DNA from: DATLMR01 sp035634255
GTDB lineage: Bacteria; Acidobacteriota; Blastocatellia; UBA7656
DNA: 19,320 nt
Reading direction: 5' to 3'
NCBI GenBank assembly: GCA_035634255.1
Contig: DASQDI010000072.1
Location: forward strand, 1-19,320
The number at the start of each line of letters is the position of its first letter. Position 1 is the first letter of the stretch. Of this stretch, positions 12,779 through 19,320 are shown piece after piece. Made by a program: the position numbers and the translations under genes. The notes beneath the pieces were generated by a model. It had not been told where the DNA came from. It did no database searches and saw nothing but the letters and a program-made list of their open reading frames with translations.

Positions 12779-13387
12779 TTACGCCTGATGCTCGGGGTGG
12801 GTGCAGCCCGTGAATTCTTTCAGGTAAGAGTTGCCCTTGTACTTCAACTCCTGATGAATCCCGATCTCTGACGTGTAATACCCATCGACCGTGGCGAACT
12901 TGATCGTGCGGAAGAACCGCTCTTCGAGGGTCTTCGGCGACCTTTCGTTCCTGCTTATCTCCGTGAGCAGCTGGACCTGCTGGTCCACGCTCGCGGAGGC
13001 GAACGGCTTGCCGAACATGTCGCGGCTCTTCTTGTCGACGGCGGCGAGCCCGTCACGCCATAGCTGCTTCGTCACGTCGGTGGACTCGCTCACGACGAGG
13101 TCGATGTATTCCGAAACGCGGGCGGCCTTCGCGCCGGGTGAGGAGTCGTCGGCGGGGATGATCCTCTCCGACATCTCGACCACGGCCGCGTTCTCTGCCG
13201 GGGTGAAGAACTTGAGGGCCTGCGGGGCGGCGGCCTTCGCCTTCGCGCCCTGTCGCGCGTGGTCGTGCGCGGCCTTCTGCGCCGCCGCGTCCGAGCCGAG
13301 CACGGGGAGCGAAGCGATCACCCCTATGCCGAGCCCTATCCCCTTTAGTGCCTCTCTTCTGGTTACGTCGTCTTTTTCTTCTGCCAT
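12779..13387 (-). CDS. Tat-exported gluconate 2-dehydrogenase subunit 3 family protein
   Basis: 202 residues. The N-terminus carries a twin-arginine signal, T9-R10-R11-E-A-L-K, then a Gly/Ile-rich hydrophobic run and a likely cleavage site near DAAAQ (33-37), so the folded protein is exported by Tat. The mature part contains LKFFTPAENAAVVEMSERIIPADDSSPGA, the typical beginning of the subunit-3 fold, and ends with DGYYTSEIGIHQELKYKGNSYL...GCTHPEHQA. Subunit 3 normally assists a GMC-type flavin dehydrogenase in periplasmic sugar-acid oxidation. No GMC gene is in the window; instead a Gfo/Idh/MocA oxidoreductase lies 47 nt upstream on the same strand. AGGAGG 5 nt before the ATG fixes the start. 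Family assignment is good; the substrate and partner are unknown. Confidence 0.85.
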   Translation of the reverse strand: MAEEKDDVTRREALKGIGLGIGVIASLPVLGSDAAAQKAAHDHARQGAKAKAAAPQALKFFTPAENAAVVEMSERIIPADDSSPGAKAARVSEYIDLVVSESTDVTKQLWRDGLAAVDKKSRDMFGKPFASASVDQQVQLLTEISRNERSPKTLEERFFRTIKFATVDGYYTSEIGIHQELKYKGNSYLKEFTGCTHPEHQA

Positions 13388-13434
13388 CTCCGCCTCCTGA
13401 ATAAGGAAGAATGTCGAATATGATACCTGAAACT

Positions 13435-14604
13435 CTAAATGTATTCGACCGCCGCCCAACGCGAGCGGTCTACGTTCGAGCGGACTATAGCATCGACTAT
13501 GCAGTTGATGCGGTAGCCATCCTCGAAAGTGGGGAAATCTATGCTGTCGGAGTCCTGTATCGGGTCGAGCCCGTCCGCGATGAATCCGTAGATGTTCATC
13601 ATCAGGTTCTTGAAAGCGTCGGCCCACGCCTGCCCGTGGCCTCCGGGAAGAGTCGCGTAGCGGCGCACGGAAGGGTCGAGCAGGTTGGGGTCGCGCGTCA
13701 TGTGGACGTTCGGCTTGTCGCGGTAGCCCACCCACATCTCGTCGGGGCGCTCCTGCTCCCACTGAATGGAGGCGACCGAGCCCGCGACCTCGATACGCAT
13801 GTCGTTCTTGTGGCCGGGGCAAACCTGCCCGACGGTGAAGACCCCGCGCGCGCCGTCTTCGAACTCGACGAGGACCGAGCCGAGGTCGTCGGACGTGACG
13901 ACGTAATCTTCCATCTCATCGCCCGCGCTCGCGGACGCGAATGCCTCGCGCGAGCCCGCGGGCCTCTTCCTCACCTGCACCATAGTCGACAGGCTTGCGA
14001 GGACGCGGGTTATGCGGAGGCCGGAGATGAACTGCGCGGTATCGCACCAGTGGGAGCCGATGTCCCCGACCGAACTTGACGCCCCGCCCTTCTCGGCTTC
14101 GAGCCTCCAGGAGAAGTCGGTCTCGAACAGCAGCCAGTCCTGAAGGTAGTAGCCCTGCACGAACCGGACTTTGCCGAGGTCGCCTCTGGCGATCATCGCG
14201 CGCGCCTGTTGGACGAGCGGGTTGAAACGGTAGTTGAAGGTGACGGCGTTTACCAGCCCCGCGTCCCGTGCATGGTCGCGCATCTCGCGGGCCTCGACAG
14301 AAGTGAGCGCGAGCGGCTTGTCGCAGATGACGTGCTTGCCGCTCTGGATCGCCGCGAGCACCACCTGATAATGCAGGTTGTTCGGCGTGCAGACGTGCAC
14401 GACTTCGATTGAAGGGTCCGCCAGCAACTCGTTGTAGTCGGGGTAGGCCCGCTCGATGTTTAGCAGCTCCGCCTTCTTCCGGGCGGACTCCTCGCTCGAC
14501 GCCGCCACGGCGACAACGTCGACGAACCCGAGCCGCCGCACCGCCTCGACATGGAGCGGCCCCACGAACCCCGCGCCTATCAGTCCCGCGCGAACTCTGC
14601 GCAT
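13435..14604 (-). CDS. Gfo/Idh/MocA family oxidoreductase
   Basis: 389-residue NAD(P)-dependent oxidoreductase of the glucose-fructose oxidoreductase/inositol dehydrogenase group, acting on a sugar or cyclitol. Rossmann motif GLIGAGFVG (7-15); VHVCTPNNLH (69-78); catalytic-lysine motif CDKPLA (94-99, K96), usually EKP; and the active-site segment DIGSHWCD (181-188) with D181, H185 and D188. No Tat or Sec signal, so probably cytosolic. GAGGG lies about 7 nt before the ATG at 14604; a GTG three codons upstream at 14613 is the alternative. The ribosome-binding site abuts the stop of the preceding small gene, suggesting translational coupling, and the gluconate-dehydrogenase-like gene follows after 47 nt, so the three probably form an operon for sugar oxidation. 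The substrate is not deducible. Confidence 0.92.
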   Translation of the reverse strand: MRRVRAGLIGAGFVGPLHVEAVRRLGFVDVVAVAASSEESARKKAELLNIERAYPDYNELLADPSIEVVHVCTPNNLHYQVVLAAIQSGKHVICDKPLALTSVEAREMRDHARDAGLVNAVTFNYRFNPLVQQARAMIARGDLGKVRFVQGYYLQDWLLFETDFSWRLEAEKGGASSSVGDIGSHWCDTAQFISGLRITRVLASLSTMVQVRKRPAGSREAFASASAGDEMEDYVVTSDDLGSVLVEFEDGARGVFTVGQVCPGHKNDMRIEVAGSVASIQWEQERPDEMWVGYRDKPNVHMTRDPNLLDPSVRRYATLPGGHGQAWADAFKNLMMNIYGFIADGLDPIQDSDSIDFPTFEDGYRINCIVDAIVRSNVDRSRWAAVEYI

Positions 14605-14616
14605 AATCATCACCCT

Positions 14617-14904
14617 CTAGCCCCGGCCGCGCTTTGAGACGAGGCCGCTGATCCACTGCCTGCGGTTCGGGTTGGCGGGCGCGCGAACGACGCGGCAGCA
14701 GGTTTGCGACGCCACGGCCTCAAGGTCCGGGAGCCACTCCGCGTCGATCAGGAAGCGGCCCTCGCCGTCGGGCGTGAGGCTCCTGTCGGGGAACTGGTGC
14801 TCCCACTCGGTCCGGAAGGCGCGGCTCCAGAACTTGTCCCGCGCCTTGACCTCGACTCTCTCGCGGACGGTTTTAGCTTGCCGCTCCAACTTGCGTGCCC
14901 CCAT
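14617..14904 (-). CDS. small basic protein of unknown function, first gene of the oxidoreductase operon
   Basis: 95 residues, very basic, starting MGARKLERQAKTVRERVEVKARDKFWSRAFRTEW and continuing HQFPDRSLTPDGEGRFLIDAEWLPDLEAVASQTCCRVVRAP. It contains an N-terminal charged helix and a more globular middle with two adjacent cysteines (CC near 69-70). No signal peptide or known domain recognised. The stop lies 12 nt before the next start, with the next ribosome-binding site abutting it. A near-consensus promoter sits about 60 nt upstream. These two facts, rather than recognised homology, support it as a gene. There is no clear Shine-Dalgarno before the ATG at 14904. Function unknown. Confidence 0.6.
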   Translation of the reverse strand: MGARKLERQAKTVRERVEVKARDKFWSRAFRTEWEHQFPDRSLTPDGEGRFLIDAEWLPDLEAVASQTCCRVVRAPANPNRRQWISGLVSKRGRG

Positions 14905-14963
14905 CCGGTGATCCGGGAAACTGCCGTGAATGAGAAACGATTGCCTCCGACGGTCCGAGCTAA

Positions 14964-14991
14964 CCTATATCAGGGAAATGAGAGTTGTCAA
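14964..14991 (-). promoter_or_regulatory. sigma-70 promoter of the oxidoreductase operon
   Basis: Minus strand: perfect TTGACA (14991-14986), a 16-nt spacer, then TATAGG (14969-14964). It lies in the divergent region between recF and the small basic gene, and predicts a start near 14957 and a leader of about 50 nt. Confidence 0.6.
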
Positions 14992-15042
14992 ATGTGGAGG
15001 AGGGGAGGAGGCGCGGAGGCTTTCAGGACTGCGAAAGCTTTG

Positions 15043-15051
15043 TGGTAACAT
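15043..15051 (+). promoter_or_regulatory. candidate extended -10 element for a leaderless recF transcript
   Basis: TGG followed by TAACAT (15046-15051) gives an extended -10 fitting TANNNT. Only 6 nt separate it from the recF ATG at 15058, so transcription would start at or near the initiation codon. No Shine-Dalgarno is seen before that ATG. The -35 region (around 15022-15028) is weak. Confidence 0.4.
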
Positions 15052-15057
15052 TTGGGC

Positions 15058-16281
15058 ATGAAACTGAGTCGAGTCGAAGTCTCCGGCTTTCGCAACCTCG
15101 AAGGCTTCGTCGAATTCGGCCCCGGCCTCAACATCTTTTACGGCAACAACGCTCAGGGAAAGACCAACTGGCTCGAAGCGATTTACGTACTCGGCACCAC
15201 CAAGTCGTTCCGCACGAGCCAGGTGCGCGACTGCATCCGCTTCGGCGAGGGGCAGAGCCTGCTGCGCGGGGAGACGTTGCGCGGCTCCCTGACCAAGCAG
15301 ATACAACTGCTGCTGACCGAGTCCTCGAAAGAGCTTTACGTCAACGGCAAGCGGGAGGCGGTTATCCGCTACCTCGGAAACCTGGACGTGTTCGTCTTCT
15401 CGCTCGAAGAGATGGACGTGATACGCGGGGAGCCGAGCCAGCGCCGCCGATTCATAGACCGCGGGGTCGTCACCATCGCCCCCGGCTTTCTCAACACCAT
15501 CTCCCGGTACAACCACATCATCCGGCAGAAGAACCGCCTCCTGGCCGAGGCGAGCAGGAGCGACAGCCCCGCCAGATATGTCGAGCAGGTTCAGGCATGG
15601 AACGAGCAGTTGGTCGATTTCGGCGCGGCGGTCCATAGGGCCCGCGTGGATTATGTCGAGCGGTTGAACCGCGTGCTCGACGAGAACGACCATGGGCGGG
15701 CCATTTTTGGGGCGGAGCGGGTCAACGTCCGCTACCGCTCGCAGCTCGAAGGTAAGGGCAACCTCGGCCTCTACGACAGCCTTTACAGGGAGCGGCTGGC
15801 CCTGAGACTGAATGCCGAAATAGCCTCGGGCCACTCGCTCATCGGCCCCCACAGGGACGACCTGGAGATACTCGCGGACGGGCGGGAAGTGGCCCGTTAC
15901 GGAAGCGCCGGACAGCAGCGAAGTGCCTTATTACTCCTTGATTTAGCACAGGTTTCCATCTATAATTCCATTTACGAAGAAAGCCCCGTTTTGCTCATAG
16001 ATGATATTGATGCGGAGCTTGATAGAGGCCGCATCGAGGCGCTGCTGGTAGAGCTTGAAGGTCGCGCTCAGACCTTCGTCAGCACGTCCCGCAGGGCCAT
16101 AGCAAGTCGATACGGCAATCGCGCTTCCGTCTATTACGTCGACAGAGGCCGGGCCGTCTCCGACCCGAGCCCGGCCGATGTGGCCGTCGGAGCCCTTCAC
16201 GAGGGGGCCGCGCGCGGGCGGGAGGGGGCGCACTCGGAAGAGTTGGAGCAGGCGGTGCGCGAGATGTTGATAGATGAGTAA
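15058..16281 (+). CDS. recF: DNA replication and repair protein RecF
   Basis: SMC/ABC-like ATPase that helps load RecA at single-strand gaps with RecO and RecR. 407 residues with the full motif set: KLSRVEVSGFRNLE start (2-15), Walker A GNNAQGKT (29-36), FSLEEMDVIRGEPSQRRRFID (114-134), GPHRDD (263-268), signature YGSAGQQRS (281-289) and Walker B LLIDDIDAELD (312-322). The C-terminus is about 40 residues longer than usual and acidic/Ala-rich. The ATG at 15058 fits the conserved N-terminus; a TTG two codons upstream is unlikely. The segment encoding residues about 290-325 is much more AT-rich, with TTA leucine codons, than the rest of the gene, and holds a consensus promoter reading toward gyrB, which follows after 51 nt. 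RecF beside GyrB is a common chromosomal arrangement. No dnaA or dnaN is within the window. Confidence 0.95.
   Translation: MKLSRVEVSGFRNLEGFVEFGPGLNIFYGNNAQGKTNWLEAIYVLGTTKSFRTSQVRDCIRFGEGQSLLRGETLRGSLTKQIQLLLTESSKELYVNGKREAVIRYLGNLDVFVFSLEEMDVIRGEPSQRRRFIDRGVVTIAPGFLNTISRYNHIIRQKNRLLAEASRSDSPARYVEQVQAWNEQLVDFGAAVHRARVDYVERLNRVLDENDHGRAIFGAERVNVRYRSQLEGKGNLGLYDSLYRERLALRLNAEIASGHSLIGPHRDDLEILADGREVARYGSAGQQRSALLLLDLAQVSIYNSIYEESPVLLIDDIDAELDRGRIEALLVELEGRAQTFVSTSRRAIASRYGNRASVYYVDRGRAVSDPSPADVAVGALHEGAARGREGAHSEELEQAVREMLIDE
15938..15966 (+). promoter_or_regulatory. consensus sigma-70 promoter inside recF, reading toward gyrB
   Basis: TTGATT (15938-15943), an exact 17-nt spacer and a perfect TATAAT (15961-15966) lie in an AT-rich patch within recF. 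Transcription would begin near 15973, about 360 nt before the first gyrB start codon. Confidence 0.6.
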
Positions 16282-16294
16282 AACAGACATGACA

Positions 16295-16314
16295 CCGGCC
16301 GGCGAAAGGGCCGG
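16295..16314 (+). other. short hairpin between recF and gyrB
   Basis: CCGGCC (16295-16300) pairs with GGCCGG (16309-16314) around an 8-nt loop, 14 nt after the recF stop and about 18 nt before the first gyrB start. No T-run follows, so it is more likely an RNA-processing or translation-affecting structure than a terminator. Confidence 0.35.
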
Positions 16315-16332
16315 GACGAACAGAGGGAAATA

Positions 16333-18798
<2,466 letters not shown>

Positions 18799-18832
18799 GG
18801 CCTCCGAGTAGCGAAAACGGAAGGCACCGCCG

Positions 18833-18864
18833 TACGGCTGAGGATATCTCAGCCGTATTTTTTT
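18833..18864 (+). terminator. intrinsic terminator after gyrB
   Basis: A perfect 10-bp stem, TACGGCTGAG (18833-18842) with CTCAGCCGTA (18848-18857), loop GATAT, followed directly by seven T. It lies 34 nt after the gyrB stop and is a textbook Rho-independent terminator. Confidence 0.9.
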
Positions 18865-19116
18865 GCGCGTGAAATGTTTCCGCCGCGCGGGACATTAGAT
18901 AGTGAGGGGGCGGAATTCCGAGCTTCGGTGGCCTGCTGAGCTTAGCCTTCCTGCCCTCCTCTTGCTCGCGCCGCGAGACATATTTCGGGAGCCGCTTTTA
19001 TTATGGGATACATATTGTGCTGAAAAAGGAATCGTTATATATTACGCCGCGCAATATTCGCGCGACCCGTCCCTTATCGGGCGAATATAATTTCGGATCA
19101 TTTCAGGAATGCTGTC
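18865..19116. other. AT-richer intergenic region after the gyrB terminator
   Basis: With the terminator, this makes about 318 nt without a supported gene after gyrB. A 62-codon open frame at 18902-19090 lacks a ribosome-binding site and recognisable protein character. The part from about 19000 on is AT-rich and carries two promoter-like sequences (19015-19043 and a TATAAT at 19086-19091) pointing to the small gene at 19117. Confidence 0.5.
19015..19043 (+). promoter_or_regulatory. candidate sigma-70 promoter upstream of the 50-codon gene
   Basis: TTGTGC (19015-19020), a 17-nt spacer and TATATT (19038-19043). The expected start near 19050 leaves a leader of about 65 nt. A second, perfect TATAAT at 19086-19091 has no good -35 but could serve the same gene with a short leader. 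Confidence 0.45.
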
Positions 19117-19269
19117 ATGAGCTATTCTCCCTATGGTAACCCGTCTTATATAAGGCCTCAGGATAGCTTCGATGATCTCAACTACACGGTGACCTTGAAA
19201 GGGCGCACGCCCGGCGGCGGGTTCGAAGACGTGGGCAAGTATTTTTTTAGAGTCCTGCGGATGGGCTGA
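19117..19269 (+). CDS. small candidate protein of 50 residues, unknown function
   Basis: A short open frame beginning MSYSPYGNPSYIRPQDSFDD, continuing LNYTVTLKGRTPGGGFED and ending VGKYFFRVLRMG. Support comes from context: AGGAA about 7 nt before the ATG, promoter-like sequences upstream, and balanced residue use rather than the Arg/Ala/Pro-rich text of chance frames in this genome. No signal peptide, membrane segment or known domain is visible. A run of seven T (19242-19248) lies near the end; losing one T would keep a frame open to the window edge, so the frame might be a truncated or slippage-prone version of a longer gene. Function unknown. Confidence 0.5.
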   Translation: MSYSPYGNPSYIRPQDSFDDLNYTVTLKGRTPGGGFEDVGKYFFRVLRMG

Positions 19270-19270
19270 T

Positions 19271-19306
19271 TACCTCGCTAGAGGTATTGACAGCAGGTGG
19301 TACAAT
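19271..19306 (+). promoter_or_regulatory. dyad and promoter-like hexamers at the window edge
   Basis: TACCTC (19271-19276) and GAGGTA (19281-19286) form a 6-bp dyad with a 4-nt centre. It is followed directly by TTGACA (19287-19292) and then an extended -10-like TGG-TACAAT (19298-19306). The two hexamers are only 8 nt apart and cannot serve one promoter together. The TGN-TACAAT could work alone for a gene beyond the window. Confidence 0.3.
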
Positions 19307-19320
19307 AGTGGTCGAGCGGC

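Noticed and set aside
18902..19090. 62-codon open frame after the gyrB terminator
   Set aside because: No ribosome-binding site, non-ATG start and no protein-like pattern; two promoter-like sequences fall within or at the end of it.
19287..19306. TTGACA and TACAAT as one promoter
   Set aside because: They are only 8 nt apart; at most the extended -10 could act alone.

Overview
The window is a high-GC bacterial chromosomal segment made mostly of housekeeping genes. The mix (a short-form phosphatidylserine decarboxylase next to pssA, a ROK kinase, a Tat-exported gluconate-dehydrogenase subunit-3 protein, recF followed directly by an 821-residue gyrB, and TPR and HD-GYP-like proteins) would fit an Acidobacteriota-type genome. 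That assignment is inference from gene content and composition; no rRNA is present to confirm it. No tRNA, rRNA, CRISPR array, insertion sequence or prophage gene was seen.

Layout. Plus strand 90-2140: a small YdcH/DUF465 protein, a strongly structured intergenic stretch with two tandem hairpins (361-398 and 407-480), then psd and pssA, which together make phosphatidylethanolamine. Minus strand 7175-2137: a UvrD/PcrA-type helicase from its own promoter, a tiny zinc-ribbon protein, an unusual 645-residue fusion of an HD-GYP-like domain to a degenerate D12-class DNA adenine methyltransferase fold, and a stand-alone response-regulator receiver domain. The receiver gene meets pssA tail to tail, sharing CTAG. 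Plus strand 7354-9796: an acyl-CoA-type fatty acid desaturase with its own terminator, then an exported TPR protein. A complex hairpin separates this from a minus-strand ROK sugar kinase (9896-10882). Next comes a small highly charged helical protein (plus, 11207-11617) preceded by an 8-bp tandem repeat. A minus-strand set (14904-11676) follows: a small basic protein, a Gfo/Idh/MocA oxidoreductase, a Tat-exported gluconate 2-dehydrogenase subunit 3 homologue and, beyond a perfect 42-bp palindrome, an atypical SDR. The right end carries recF, gyrB (plus), a textbook terminator and a short AT-richer region with a 50-codon candidate gene.

How the genes work together. psd and pssA are consecutive steps of phospholipid synthesis, and the desaturase also acts on membrane lipids. 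The HD-GYP/methyltransferase-like fusion and the receiver protein look like a signalling pair. recF and gyrB form a replication/repair pair in which gyrB appears to have an extra promoter inside recF. The most novel candidates are the HD-GYP/dead-methyltransferase fusion, the structured leader ahead of psd, the Ser-Ser processing site in Psd, and the apparently leaderless recF with the gyrB promoter embedded in it.
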